Shown: positions 1 through 9,369 of the stretch, piece after piece | Layout: the number at the start of each line of letters is the position of its first letter | Numbering within the stretch: position 1 is the stretch's first letter | From: HGM04593 sp045591315 | GTDB lineage: Bacteria; Bacteroidota; Bacteroidia; Bacteroidales; Bacteroidaceae | Assembly: GCA_045591315.1 (NCBI GenBank) | Contig: JAZNSN010000017.1 | Span: 1 to 39,721, forward strand | Length of the DNA: 39,721 bases | Reading direction: 5' to 3' | The notes under the pieces: model-generated | The model's input: only the letters and a program-made list of their open reading frames with translations | What the model was told of the DNA's origin: nothing | Databases searched by the model: none | Position numbers and translations under genes: made by a program

Positions 1-597
1 AGAGGTAATAAAGAGTTTGATGCAAAAGATTATATATCAGCAGAGGTGGATTATCGTAAGGCCCTTGAGGCTTCTCCATCATCAGTTACTGCAAATTTTA
101 ATTTGGGAGATGCTTTATATAAACAAGAAAAATATGCCGATGCAGCGGAAGAATTTAAAAAAGTTGCAGTTTCTGAGTCTGATCCAAAGAAGGCTTCAGA
201 GGCATGGTATAATCTTGGCAATTCATATTTAATGGATAAGAAAGTTGCAGAAAGTATTGAGGCTTATAAAAATGCGTTACGCCAAAATCCAAAAGATGAA
301 GATGCTCGATATAACCTGAGAATGGCTCAATTAATGTTGCAACAACAGCAACAACAAGAACAACAGCAGCAGAACCAGGAACAGCAACAGAACCAGCAGA
401 ACCAGGAGCAAAAAGAGAAAGAACAAGAGCAACAGCAGCAACAGCAGGCTCAGGCTTCTGAAAGCAAGGAGGATATGTCAAAAGAGAATGCCGAACGTTT
501 GCTCGAAGCTGCAATGCAGGACGAAAAGGGCGTTCTTGAAAAGGTAAAGCGCGAAAAGAACAAATCGGGCAAGCAGAAGCTGCAGAAAAACTGGTAA
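1..597 (+). CDS. batC: BatC-like TPR protein, 5' end outside the window
   Basis: The reading frame is open from base 1, and the residues before the first internal GTG (base 46) already fit a tetratricopeptide helix, so the gene starts upstream of the window. Two or three TPR units are visible, rich in GN, A..Y..AL and NP motifs typical of TPR turns. They are followed by a glutamine/glutamate low-complexity stretch (bases about 337-460) and a basic tail. It sits directly before batD and batE, the order known for Bat (Bacteroides aerotolerance) operons, where BatC is a TPR protein thought to work with the von Willebrand-domain proteins BatA and BatB at the cell envelope. The assignment rests on TPR content plus this order. 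The biochemical role of BatC is not established. Confidence 0.82.
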   Translation, partial: RGNKEFDAKDYISAEVDYRKALEASPSSVTANFNLGDALYKQEKYADAAEEFKKVAVSESDPKKASEAWYNLGNSYLMDKKVAESIEAYKNALRQNPKDEDARYNLRMAQLMLQQQQQQEQQQQNQEQQQNQQNQEQKEKEQEQQQQQQAQASESKEDMSKENAERLLEAAMQDEKGVLEKVKREKNKSGKQKLQKNW

Positions 598-656
598 TCA
601 CAAACATATTTTTGACATTCAAGACATTAGACAACATTGTTAAGGTAGTAGATTAA

Positions 657-2492
657 ATGAAAAGGTTATTTCTAACAACGGTACTGTTAATTGCAACAAT
701 AGGGTCGGTAATGGCCGATGAGATATCATTTGTTACATCGGCACCTCGCTCAGTTGTTGTAAACCAGCATTTCAAGATATCGTATAAAGTTAACCGCGTA
801 AAGGTCGCAGAACCGACAATACCGGAAATTGACGGATTCAGGATATTGACAGGTCCTCACCGTTCAACACAGCGAAGCATGCAGATGATAAACGGTGAAA
901 CGACCGTATCAGAGTCTGTAACATTCTCATATACAATAATTGCAGAAAAAGAGGGAGAGTTCACAATTCCGGCTGCAACGATTGTTGTTGATGGAGAAAG
1001 AATCACATCGAATGAAACCAAGATAAGGGTTCTTCCAGAAGACCAGAGAAGCCAGGCTTCGTCACAAAATACAGACAACGGCAGAAGTGTTCAGCGAAGC
1101 AGCAACTCAACAAACATCTCTAACGACGACCTTTTCATAAGAGCCACTCTCAGCAAGACTAAGGTTTACGAACAGGAAGCTGTACTTCTTACATACAAGG
1201 TGTATTCTGCCGTAAATCTTATAAACCTCGATTTTCCGACACCCGACCTGAAAGGTTTCCATATTCAGGAAGTGGAACTGCCAAAAGAAAAGCAGTTTGA
1301 ACTTGACCGTTATAATGGCAGGAACTACCAGTCGCTTGTATGGCGTCAGTTCGTGCTTTTCCCTCAGCAAAGCGGAAAGATCGAGATTCCTGCACTGGAC
1401 TTCGAAGGTGTCGTTGCAGTGCAGACACGCCGAAGCATGGACCCGTTCGAAATGATGTTCAATGGCGGTCCTTCATACGTTGAGGTAAAGAAGAACCTTA
1501 GAGCGAATGCACTCTCCCTTAATGTAGAACAGCTGCCGGCCGGCAAGCCGTCAGGCTTTTCCGGTGGAGTAGGAAAGTTCTCCGTAAGCAGTTCTTTAAG
1601 TACCGCAAAGCTCAAAACCAATGAGGAAGCCACACTTAAGATTGTTGTGAAAGGCGTAGGAAACATGAAGCTTCTCGGCAATCCACAGGTAGAGTTCCCA
1701 AGCGAATTTGAGGTATATGACCCAATCATAAACAACAATTTCTCTCTTCGCACAAGCGGTTTCTCCGGTGAAAAAGTATATGAGTATGTAATTACTCCAC
1801 GCTCCAGCGGAACATTCACTATTCCGGCAGCCAAGTTCTCATATTTCGATACTTCGTCAAACAGTTACAAAACCATTGAGAGCGAGAGCTATACTATAGA
1901 TGTCGAAAAGGGCAAGGACGTCCCCGCAACAAATGCAAGCGTGTTTATCGGCAAGGAAAAAGGCAAAGTCCTTGCAACAGATATCCGCCATATAAAACTA
2001 GATGAAGATGAGCCTCAGAAAGAACACTCGACACTGTTCGGTTCTACAGCACACATCATGTCGTACCTGATACCGCTGATACTATTTGTCATATACATTA
2101 TTGTTTACCGCAGGAAGATGGCCGAGAATGCAAACTACACGCTTGTGCGTACAAAGAAAGCAAACAAAGTTGCCGTAAAGCGCCTGAAGATTGCAAGCCG
2201 TTTCCTCAAGGAGAACAAGAAGAATGAGTTCTATGACGAAATACTGAAAACTTTATGGGGATATATGAGCGACAAGCTGAGCATACCGGTTTCACAGCTC
2301 TCAAAAGAGAACATTGCTGCTGAACTCTCGAAGAAAGGCGTTGATGAAACACTGACCAACGAGATGCAGGAGCTCCTCAATGACGGAGAATTCGCACGAT
2401 ATGCACCGGGCGATGCAGGAGCCACAATGGACAAGGTCTATTACAAGGCGATAGATGTTATAAGCAAAATGGAGAACTCTATAAAAAGATAA
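657..2492 (+). CDS. batD: BatD oxygen-tolerance family protein
   Basis: This 611-residue protein has a signal peptide (residues 1-20, cut after VMA), a long beta-rich exported region with repeated immunoglobulin-like strands (about 22-450), one transmembrane helix at about 467-484 followed by basic YRRK, and a cytoplasmic C-terminal helical region. This is the layout of the BatD family: a large periplasmic portion anchored near its C-terminus. It begins 59 bases after batC and ends 8 bases before batE, so the three are almost certainly co-transcribed. The family is linked to aerotolerance and stress resistance in Bacteroides, but its mechanism is unknown. The ATG start is supported by the clear signal peptide. 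Confidence 0.9.
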   Translation: MKRLFLTTVLLIATIGSVMADEISFVTSAPRSVVVNQHFKISYKVNRVKVAEPTIPEIDGFRILTGPHRSTQRSMQMINGETTVSESVTFSYTIIAEKEGEFTIPAATIVVDGERITSNETKIRVLPEDQRSQASSQNTDNGRSVQRSSNSTNISNDDLFIRATLSKTKVYEQEAVLLTYKVYSAVNLINLDFPTPDLKGFHIQEVELPKEKQFELDRYNGRNYQSLVWRQFVLFPQQSGKIEIPALDFEGVVAVQTRRSMDPFEMMFNGGPSYVEVKKNLRANALSLNVEQLPAGKPSGFSGGVGKFSVSSSLSTAKLKTNEEATLKIVVKGVGNMKLLGNPQVEFPSEFEVYDPIINNNFSLRTSGFSGEKVYEYVITPRSSGTFTIPAAKFSYFDTSSNSYKTIESESYTIDVEKGKDVPATNASVFIGKEKGKVLATDIRHIKLDEDEPQKEHSTLFGSTAHIMSYLIPLILFVIYIIVYRRKMAENANYTLVRTKKANKVAVKRLKIASRFLKENKKNEFYDEILKTLWGYMSDKLSIPVSQLSKENIAAELSKKGVDETLTNEMQELLNDGEFARYAPGDAGATMDKVYYKAIDVISKMENSIKR

Positions 2493-2500
2493 GATACACC

Positions 2501-3292
2501 ATGAAAAAGACTATATATTTATTTCTTTTGCTTCTAATGCCTCTTTCAGCAGCAGCACAGGAGGAAATCCCGGCAAATGACATAACATTGACAGCAGGGA
2601 ATTACACAAAGGCATTAGGTGACAGCGCATATTCAAACGGTGAATACGAGAAAGCCATTGATATCTATGAAAAGATAATTTCAGAAAAAGGCAGTTCGGT
2701 ACAGTTGTTCTATAATTTAGGCAATGCCTACTTCCGCAACAACATGTTAGGAAAAGCTATACTCAATTACGAAAGGGCATTGCTTATAGACCCAACTGAT
2801 GAAGATGCAAAGGCAAACCTTGAGTTAGCACAAAGCAGAACCAAGGATGAACTTTCGGAGCAGTATGAGATATTCTTCATCTCATGGTTCAAGGAATTCA
2901 CTGCGCTACTGAATGTTACAGTCTGGACAGTAATCGGAATCGTAATGTTCGTGCTCCTTCTTCTCTCACTGCTTCTGCTATTGTTCAGCAAAAATACCGG
3001 CATACGTAAAATTTCCATGGCATTTGCAGTCATTTCCCTTATTGTGACTATATTTGCAAACATATCGGCATACAGCCTTGACAGCTACATGAGCGACAGA
3101 AGCCATGCGATAGTCATGAAAGAGGAGGCCTCACTCAAAAGCACACCCAACAATTCGGGCACAGTGCTTATCAAGGTCCATGAAGGCCGCAAGGTAAAGA
3201 TTGCCGATGACACAATGAGCGACTGGAAAGAGATAGAACTAGAGGACGGCACAGTAGGGTGGGTTCCCTCTTCAGTTATAGAGCGTATTTGA
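2501..3292 (+). CDS. batE: BatE: TPR plus C-terminal SH3 protein
   Basis: The 263-residue product has a signal peptide (1-19, AAA-Q), TPR repeats at about 33-110 (a GNAYF..N..GKAI..YERAL..DP motif is clear), two hydrophobic membrane segments at about 140-190, and a C-terminal bacterial SH3 domain of about 60 residues ending in a GWVPSS motif. This TPR, two-helix, SH3 layout is that of BatE, the last gene of Bat operons. The SH3 part probably faces the periplasm and could contact peptidoglycan or a partner; that is inference. It starts 8 bases after batD. Confidence 0.9.
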   Translation: MKKTIYLFLLLLMPLSAAAQEEIPANDITLTAGNYTKALGDSAYSNGEYEKAIDIYEKIISEKGSSVQLFYNLGNAYFRNNMLGKAILNYERALLIDPTDEDAKANLELAQSRTKDELSEQYEIFFISWFKEFTALLNVTVWTVIGIVMFVLLLLSLLLLLFSKNTGIRKISMAFAVISLIVTIFANISAYSLDSYMSDRSHAIVMKEEASLKSTPNNSGTVLIKVHEGRKVKIADDTMSDWKEIELEDGTVGWVPSSVIERI

Positions 3293-3334
3293 ACACGATG
3301 CTGTAGCGGTACAGCAAAGGAATAGAAACACAGG

Positions 3335-4039
3335 ATGGATTTCAGTTCTTTGATTGACATAGACAAGTACATGCTGCTGTCGATGAACGGAAGCGACTCC
3401 CTCTTTTGGGACGGATGCATGTCATTATACACGACAACCATAATATGGATGCCGTTGTTGCTTGTGCTGATATATGTGTTGATAAAGAACAACAATATCA
3501 AGGACTTCTTCTTCCTTATTGCTATGCTGGCAATTGTTTTTCTGACGACCGACTTCCTTTCCTCTGGTATTTGCAAACCATTGTTTGCCCGCTTGCGACC
3601 GGCGTACGACCCGGAACTGATGTATATTGTAGATGTTGTAAATGAAATGCGCAGCTACGATTACTCATTCACTTCGAGCCATGCAGCCAACTCTTTCGGC
3701 ATTGCAACCTTTGTAATGCTGTTGATGAAGAACAGGGCCTTGTCGTTCTCACTGATGCTATGGGCCGCCATGAATGCATACACACGCATATACCTAGGAG
3801 TACATTACCCGGCAGACATTATTGCAGGCACACTTATAGGAGCTGTTACCGGATTCCTTTTGTACAGGCTGTATGTATATATAAAGAATATGAAACAAAG
3901 GAGCATACACCGCGACTGGATATCGTCACACTATACAAGAAGCGGATATCAAGTATCCGACATATACCTTTTGCTCATGACTTTGTATGCAACATTTGCA
4001 CTTATACCGATAATATCATTCATTACGTTCGAGTATTAA
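3335..4039 (+). CDS. PAP2-family membrane phosphatase
   Basis: This 234-residue multi-spanning membrane protein belongs to the type 2 phosphatidic acid phosphatase superfamily. The three signature motifs are present in order: K..F.RLRP (residues about 81-89), SSHA in place of the usual PSGH (about 113-116, with the catalytic His), and R-x5-H-x3-D (RIYLGVHYPAD, about 150-160). Relatives act on undecaprenyl pyrophosphate, phosphatidylglycerophosphate or lipid A phosphates; the substrate here cannot be read from sequence. It lies 42 bases after batE on the same strand and converges on the deacylase gene, with only 17 bases between the two stop codons and no clear hairpin. Confidence 0.88.
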   Translation: MDFSSLIDIDKYMLLSMNGSDSLFWDGCMSLYTTTIIWMPLLLVLIYVLIKNNNIKDFFFLIAMLAIVFLTTDFLSSGICKPLFARLRPAYDPELMYIVDVVNEMRSYDYSFTSSHAANSFGIATFVMLLMKNRALSFSLMLWAAMNAYTRIYLGVHYPADIIAGTLIGAVTGFLLYRLYVYIKNMKQRSIHRDWISSHYTRSGYQVSDIYLLLMTLYATFALIPIISFITFEY

Positions 4040-4056
4040 GAAACCTGAAAAGTTTT

Positions 4057-4554
4057 TCAATACATCTCAATGAATTCGTAACCGTTTCCTGAGCCCTCAA
4101 GATACTTCATGAACATCTCCTGCGAAATGACAACCGTTGCATGGTTGTCATTAGGATGAAAACTCAGCATTTTCTCATTCTTCAGATTTTCGTCAAGGAA
4201 TAGATGGACATGGTTCTCCGTATCGTTTATAAGGCCGAACGGTGATACCGAACCGGGAGTAAGTCCAAGATATCTCTCCATTCTCTGCGGAGAGGCAAAG
4301 GAAAGTTTCCCTTGATGCAAACGTTTCTCAAGGTCGTGTATATCCAGGTCACGCTCACAATCAAGGACAACAAGATAGTGACGGTTCCCCTTATGGTTGC
4401 GAAAGAAGAGATTCTTGCAATGCTTTGAACCGTCCTGCTTCCAGTATTGCCGTGCAATCTCTATGGTTGGTGCTTCGGGGTGGGTGTACCATGTATATTC
4501 AAGGCCACGGGAACCGAGATATTTAAGCACCTTATCTATTCTGTCGTTTTCCAT
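4057..4554 (-). CDS. YbaK/ProX-type prolyl-tRNA deacylase
   Basis: The 165-residue protein matches the free-standing trans-editing domain that hydrolyses mischarged Ala- or Cys-tRNA(Pro) in the cytoplasm. Family features visible are the HPEAPT segment near the N-terminus, a KNLFFR strand, a YLVVLD strand and a core LGLTPGSVSPFGL motif, which is highly characteristic of the ProX/YbaK fold. The frame extends two codons further to a GTG at 4560, but ATG at 4554 is the better start. It begins 11 bases after the stop of the threonine aldolase gene and is probably co-transcribed with it. Confidence 0.9.
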   Translation of the reverse strand: MENDRIDKVLKYLGSRGLEYTWYTHPEAPTIEIARQYWKQDGSKHCKNLFFRNHKGNRHYLVVLDCERDLDIHDLEKRLHQGKLSFASPQRMERYLGLTPGSVSPFGLINDTENHVHLFLDENLKNEKMLSFHPNDNHATVVISQEMFMKYLEGSGNGYEFIEMY

Positions 4555-4565
4555 TCTCACTTCAA

Positions 4566-5612
4566 TTAAAGCAACTCCTCAATATCACGGCATAGCGCAT
4601 CGACATTCTCGCTCTTCGTTGCCCAGCTTGTACAGAAACGGACAACATCGCGACACTCGTCGTATGTACCCCAGAATTCAGGCACATATTTCGATGAAAG
4701 CACCTTCTGCTGTTCCTTTGTCAGTATCGGGAACTGCATGTTGGTCCTTGACGGAATCCACATCGGAATGCCTTTCTTCTCAAAAGCCTCACGTATTCTG
4801 GCAGCCTGTTCATTGGCATGACGTGCCAGCCTGAAATAGAGACACTCATCGCCCCCCTGCAAAAGTTCTGCAAACTGTATCCCCAACAACCTTCCTTTGG
4901 CAAGCATTCCGCCATGCTGCTTGATAGCATATCGGAAGCTGCGGTGCATCTCTTCATCCTTGAACACCACGGCCTCACCGAACAGCGCACCAACCTTCGT
5001 TCCGCCAATATAGAAGACATCGCACAAACGTGCAAGGTCGGCAAGGGTAAAGTCACACTCATCGCTCATCAGTCCATAACCCAAACGGGCACCGTCAACG
5101 AACAGGTATAACCCATGAGCATGACAGAACTCCGATATAGCAGCAAGTTCAGCCTTTGTATATATGAGACCGTTCTCAGCCGGGCAGGAGAGATATACCA
5201 TGCCGGGCTGGACCGTGTGTTCGTGCGAATGGTCATTCCAGTGGCTATGGTAACATTCTGCAATCTGCTCAACGGTAAGGCGTCCATCCTTTGAAGGCAA
5301 TGCGATGACTTTGTGTCCGGTGGCTTCTGGTGCACCGGTCTCATGCACGTTTATATGCCCGCTGTCAGCCGATATTACTCCCTGATAGCTCCTGAGGAAC
5401 GCGTCTATCACTGTAACGTTTGCCTGTGTGCCCCCTACAAGGAACTGCACACCTAAAGAAGCATCCTTGCAATGTTCCCTTATGATATCACGTGCGCGGT
5501 CGCAATAGCTGTCGCAACCGTAACCTGCATGCTGCTCATAATTGCTCTTCTGCAGAGCTTCAAGAATCGATGGATGTGCTCCTTCAATATAGTCGGAATC
5601 GAATCGTATCAT
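4566..5612 (-). CDS. ltaE: Low-specificity L-threonine aldolase
   Basis: This 348-residue PLP enzyme of the beta-eliminating lyase/threonine aldolase family cleaves L-threonine or allo-threonine to glycine and acetaldehyde. Landmarks are GGTQAN (60-65, cofactor phosphate region), a HINVHETGA segment (86-94) with the ring-stacking His, VDGARLG (172-178) with Asp173 and Arg176, and YIGGTKVG (201-208) with Lys206 as the Schiff-base lysine. Length is normal for the family. It is the first gene of a probable two-gene reverse operon with the prolyl-tRNA deacylase, and is divergent from the M16 protease. Confidence 0.9.
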   Translation of the reverse strand: MIRFDSDYIEGAHPSILEALQKSNYEQHAGYGCDSYCDRARDIIREHCKDASLGVQFLVGGTQANVTVIDAFLRSYQGVISADSGHINVHETGAPEATGHKVIALPSKDGRLTVEQIAECYHSHWNDHSHEHTVQPGMVYLSCPAENGLIYTKAELAAISEFCHAHGLYLFVDGARLGYGLMSDECDFTLADLARLCDVFYIGGTKVGALFGEAVVFKDEEMHRSFRYAIKQHGGMLAKGRLLGIQFAELLQGGDECLYFRLARHANEQAARIREAFEKKGIPMWIPSRTNMQFPILTKEQQKVLSSKYVPEFWGTYDECRDVVRFCTSWATKSENVDALCRDIEELL

Positions 5613-5833
5613 ATTATTTTCTTTTGTTGATGCTAAGATAATGATAAAAAGGCTACCGGTAAAGGATATCGGAATATCTTTTCTATTCTAAGCAATGTTC
5701 ATAAGAGAAGAAAATATATTTTAGAAATTTAAACAGTTTCTAAGAGTTATAAGCACATTCAATTAGTCAATAGGATATTTTTTGATTAAATTTGCACAAT
5801 TGTTCAGAATATACTCAAACATCAATTATAATT
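5613..5833. other. Divergent intergenic region between ltaE and the M16 protease
   Basis: These 221 AT-rich bases hold the start regions of two divergent genes. On the plus strand there is a good -7 box at 5787-5794. A 7-bp inverted repeat, TTAGAAA/TTTCTAA with a 9-base loop, lies at 5721-5743 and could be a regulator site, though in such AT-rich DNA it may be chance. No convincing reverse-strand promoter and no extra ORF were seen. Confidence 0.5.
5787..5794 (+). promoter_or_regulatory. -7 promoter element for the M16 protease gene
   Basis: TAAATTTG matches the Bacteroidetes primary-sigma -7 consensus TAnnTTTG exactly and lies 39 bases before the ATG. No clear TTTG -33 element is present at the right distance. 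Confidence 0.6.
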
Positions 5834-8647
5834 ATGAAAACAAAATTCAATTCATTGCTGCTGCTGATGCTTGCAATGCTGTTTGCATTGCCTTCTGCAG
5901 CACAACAGAAAGGAGAACAGCTCCCTGTCGATCCTTCAATTACGATAGGCAAGCTAAAAAACGGAATAACATATTATATCCGTCATAACGAAAAGCCCGA
6001 CAACCTTGTAAATTTCTACATTGCACAGAAGGTCGGTTCAATACAGGAAGAGGAGAGCCAGAGAGGTCTTGCACACTTCCTTGAGCACATGTGCTTCAAT
6101 GGAACAGAGCATTTTCCGGGCAAGTCGCTTATAAATTATCTTGAGGGAATAGGCGTTAAGTTCGGAGCCGACCTCAACGCATACACCTCAATCGACGAGA
6201 CCGTGTATAACATCAACAACGTTCCCGTAGGCACTCCCGGAGCTATTGACTCATGTCTCTGGATTCTCCGCGACTGGGCCGACGGACTTACTCTTGCTGC
6301 TGAAGAGATTGACAAGGAGCGCGGTGTGATACACGAAGAGTGGAGAGGACGCAACACTGCGATGATGCGTATGCAGGAGCGTATGCTTGCCGACATCTTC
6401 CCCGACAGCAGATACGGCAAACGTCTTCCGATAGGTATAATGGAGGTTGTTGACAATTTCCCTTATCAGGCATTGCGCGACTATTACGAGAAGTGGTATC
6501 GTCCCGACCTTCAGGGTATCGTTGTCGTAGGTGATATCGACGTAAAGGAGGTAGAGAAGAAAATCAAGAAAATCTTCGGAAAGATAAAGAAAGCCAAGAA
6601 TCCTGCAGAGCGCGTTTATTACCCGGTTGATGACAACAAGGAGATGATATTCTCCCAGCAGATTGACAAGGAGCAGCAAAACTACATGCTCCAGCTCATG
6701 TACAAGCACGATGTTCCTTCACGCGACCAGCGCAACACAAAGGAGTATATTGTCGAGAATACAAAAAGGTCATTTGCCATCGGAATGCTCAATAGCCGTT
6801 TCGGCGAGATTATGAGCAAGGAGAACCCGCCATACATGCGTGCCGGTGTAGGTTACAGTGATTTTGGTGTTGCCCAGACAAAGAAAGCGTTTACAGTAAT
6901 GGTGCAGTGCAAGCCCGAACAGATTATGGAAGCAATCCCTATGGTATTCACAGAGGTTGAGCGTGCACGTCGTTTCGGCTTTACCGAGCCAGAGTTCAAG
7001 CGCGTGAAGGAGAGCATGATAGCAGGAATGGATTCATGGTATGCCGAACGCGACAAGCGCACCAGCGAATACTATATACAGAATTGTGTACGTCACTTCC
7101 TTGACGAGATAGATATGATGGCACCAGAAGATGAGTACAAGCTATCGATAGAGATTATCAACTCGCTTACATTAGAAGAGATCAACAAGGTTATCCCTTC
7201 GCTGCACCGCGAAGACAACCGCGTAGCAGTATCTTTCGCTCCGGAACGCGAGGGCATGACATATCCCGGCAAGAACGACATCGAGCAGTTGCTAAGCATG
7301 GTAGGCAACGCCAGGATAGCTCCTTATGAAGACAACGCTGTCGATGCTCCTTTGCTTGAAAACATACCCGAGGGCGGAAAGGTTGTGAAGAGCGAAGAGG
7401 GCAAATGGGGCTCGACAATCTGGACCCTTTCCAATGGTATCAAGGTTATATTGAAGCCGACAGACTTCCAGGCCGACAAGCTCTCTGTTGCAGGTTACAA
7501 GGTAGGCGGAACAAACCGCTATCCCGACAGCGAGAAGGTGAACATCGGCATGCTTTCGGCACTCTCAAGCATTGGCGGATACGGAGCCTTTGATGCGACA
7601 CAGTTGGGCAAGAAGCTTTCAGGCAGCACCGCTTCGGCAAATGTAAGCAGCGGCCCTTACTACGATGTGATAAGCGCAGGATGCTCTCCTAAGGATGCCG
7701 AAGAGATGTTCCAGCTGATGTACTTGAAATATACATCACCACGCAAGGACGAGAAGGCGTATGAGTCATACACGACACGTATGCGCAACAGTCTCAAGGA
7801 CAGGAACCTCAACCCTAACACAGCACTCAACGACACAATGGTTGTAGCCATGTACGGCAACCACCCGCGCGTGCAGCCGTTCGTTGCAGCAGATGTTGAC
7901 AAAGTCAACTACGACAGAGTGCTTGAACTCTACAAGGACCGCACAAGCGATGCCACAGGATACATGTTCTTCATAGTAGGAAACATCGACCTTGATGCAA
8001 TCAAGCCTCTCGTGGAGCGTTACATCGGTGCATTGCCATGCAACGGCAGGGTAGAGAAGATAGAGAAGACTACAGTAGAGACACGCAAGGGCATATACCG
8101 CAACAACTTCAAGAACAAGATGGAGAACCCGACCGGAACCGAGAACATCATCTACACCGGAAAGATTGAACCTTCATTGAAGAACAGAGTTGTAATGAGT
8201 TTCCTTAACCAGGTACTGAACATTGTATATACCGAGGAGGTTCGTGAGAAAGAGGGCGGAACATACGGTGTAGGCGTACGCGGTTCCATATCAAAGTTGC
8301 CAGAGGGCGAATTTACGCTTATGGTAAACTTCAAGATGGCACCCGAACGCCGTGAGGAGCTCGCAGCAATCGTAACACGCGAGTTCGAGAAGCTGGCAGC
8401 CGAAGGCCCTGTTGCAGAACAGGTAGAGAAGGTACGCAGCTATATGCTCAAGTCTTTCGAGGAGAGCCAGAAGAAAAACGCAGCATGGATGAACTGGCTG
8501 TACAACAACTACTTCGAGAATGAAGACAGCCACACCGGTTACGAAGAACTTGTAAAGAGCATTACAACCGAAGACATACGCTTGCTTGCGAAGTATATTC
8601 TTGACCAAGGCAACTTCATCGAAGTGAGCATGACTCCGGCAGAATAA
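5834..8647 (+). CDS. M16 family zinc metalloprotease (pitrilysin-like, two-lobed)
   Basis: The 937-residue exported protein starts at ATG 5834, which gives a clean signal peptide (1-23, cut near SAAQ). The frame stays open upstream to a TTG but that part is not needed. The inverted zinc motif HFLEH is at residues 81-85, and the distal zinc ligand fits Glu162 in a KERGVI context, 77 residues on. A second, non-catalytic M16 lobe follows in the C-terminal half, as in pitrilysin and other single-chain M16 enzymes. It probably degrades peptides in the periplasm. It has its own promoter and ends at a strong bidirectional hairpin shared with the convergent outer-membrane protein gene. Confidence 0.92.
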   Translation: MKTKFNSLLLLMLAMLFALPSAAQQKGEQLPVDPSITIGKLKNGITYYIRHNEKPDNLVNFYIAQKVGSIQEEESQRGLAHFLEHMCFNGTEHFPGKSLINYLEGIGVKFGADLNAYTSIDETVYNINNVPVGTPGAIDSCLWILRDWADGLTLAAEEIDKERGVIHEEWRGRNTAMMRMQERMLADIFPDSRYGKRLPIGIMEVVDNFPYQALRDYYEKWYRPDLQGIVVVGDIDVKEVEKKIKKIFGKIKKAKNPAERVYYPVDDNKEMIFSQQIDKEQQNYMLQLMYKHDVPSRDQRNTKEYIVENTKRSFAIGMLNSRFGEIMSKENPPYMRAGVGYSDFGVAQTKKAFTVMVQCKPEQIMEAIPMVFTEVERARRFGFTEPEFKRVKESMIAGMDSWYAERDKRTSEYYIQNCVRHFLDEIDMMAPEDEYKLSIEIINSLTLEEINKVIPSLHREDNRVAVSFAPEREGMTYPGKNDIEQLLSMVGNARIAPYEDNAVDAPLLENIPEGGKVVKSEEGKWGSTIWTLSNGIKVILKPTDFQADKLSVAGYKVGGTNRYPDSEKVNIGMLSALSSIGGYGAFDATQLGKKLSGSTASANVSSGPYYDVISAGCSPKDAEEMFQLMYLKYTSPRKDEKAYESYTTRMRNSLKDRNLNPNTALNDTMVVAMYGNHPRVQPFVAADVDKVNYDRVLELYKDRTSDATGYMFFIVGNIDLDAIKPLVERYIGALPCNGRVEKIEKTTVETRKGIYRNNFKNKMENPTGTENIIYTGKIEPSLKNRVVMSFLNQVLNIVYTEEVREKEGGTYGVGVRGSISKLPEGEFTLMVNFKMAPERREELAAIVTREFEKLAAEGPVAEQVEKVRSYMLKSFEESQKKNAAWMNWLYNNYFENEDSHTGYEELVKSITTEDIRLLAKYILDQGNFIEVSMTPAE

Positions 8648-8665
8648 AAGCCATGTCATACAACA

Positions 8666-8711
8666 ATATAATAAGGACCGCAATTATCAAGAATTGCGGT
8701 CCTTATTATAT
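8666..8711. terminator. Bidirectional terminator hairpin
   Basis: A perfect 20-bp stem (8666-8685 with 8692-8711) encloses a 6-base loop, with an AT-rich outer part on both sides and a GC-rich core (GGACCGC). It lies between convergent genes and can end transcription in both directions. Confidence 0.85.
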
Positions 8712-8727
8712 ATGTAACCGGAATACA

Positions 8728-9348
8728 TCAGAATGCAATACCGATTCTTATACCCAAATTGTTAAGCGTACTTTGTTTGTATGACATAACGTTGCATTTG
8801 TTGGTTGCAAAACTGTAGTAGATCGCAGCATGAAATCCTACACTATTTGCCCAGGGATACCAGTTGAAGCCTACCTCAGGTGACATGTAGAATCCCCAGC
8901 GCTTCTGTTCTGTCTGGTATATGTAATAGTAGTTGCTGAATTCTGAATAGCATACACCAATCTTCATACCGACATAAGGCTGAAAGTCATCCTGGATAAA
9001 GCGGTATCTGACCAATGCTCCGAAAGGAAGAGTGAACATCTGATGCTGTTGGTCTGTACTCATAGACAATGTACCTGAAAGCGGAAGAGTACGGCGGGAG
9101 AAATATTCATTGTTTGTATGGAAATTCAAGAATCCGCCTACTGCGATGTTATCCGTAACATAATATCCGCCTTCAATATTCATACCCCAACCGCTTATAT
9201 TGCTGGCGAAATTGTTGCCTAGCGGTATATTCACCTGCCAGTCAATATTGTAGTAACTGTTAAGTGACAACTGCGCCTTGCTGCTGAAAGGCAGTGACAA
9301 CAGCACTGCTGCAAAAAAGACATATAATGAATTACGTATCCGTTTCAT
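8728..9348 (-). CDS. Outer-membrane beta-barrel protein
   Basis: The 206-residue protein has a signal peptide (1-25, SSKA-Q) and alternating amphipathic strands rich in Tyr, Phe and Gly, and ends in ...GIRIGIAF, with the C-terminal aromatic residue typical of proteins inserted by BamA. It looks like a small 8-strand porin-like or OmpW/DUF3575-like barrel. The substrate or role is unknown. It is the last gene of a three-gene reverse cluster of envelope proteins, with 21 bases to the DUF4136 lipoprotein gene upstream. Confidence 0.8.
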   Translation of the reverse strand: MKRIRNSLYVFFAAVLLSLPFSSKAQLSLNSYYNIDWQVNIPLGNNFASNISGWGMNIEGGYYVTDNIAVGGFLNFHTNNEYFSRRTLPLSGTLSMSTDQQHQMFTLPFGALVRYRFIQDDFQPYVGMKIGVCYSEFSNYYYIYQTEQKRWGFYMSPEVGFNWYPWANSVGFHAAIYYSFATNKCNVMSYKQSTLNNLGIRIGIAF

Positions 9349-9369
9349 ACTATATAAATATTTATGGTT

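Noticed and set aside
155..637. Reverse-strand ORF opposite the batC glutamine stretch
   Set aside because: A shadow of the CAG/CAA repeats on the coding strand; no protein-like composition.
8291..8683. Reverse-strand ORF within the M16 protease
   Set aside because: Entirely antisense to a well-supported gene; Leu/Cys-rich shadow composition.
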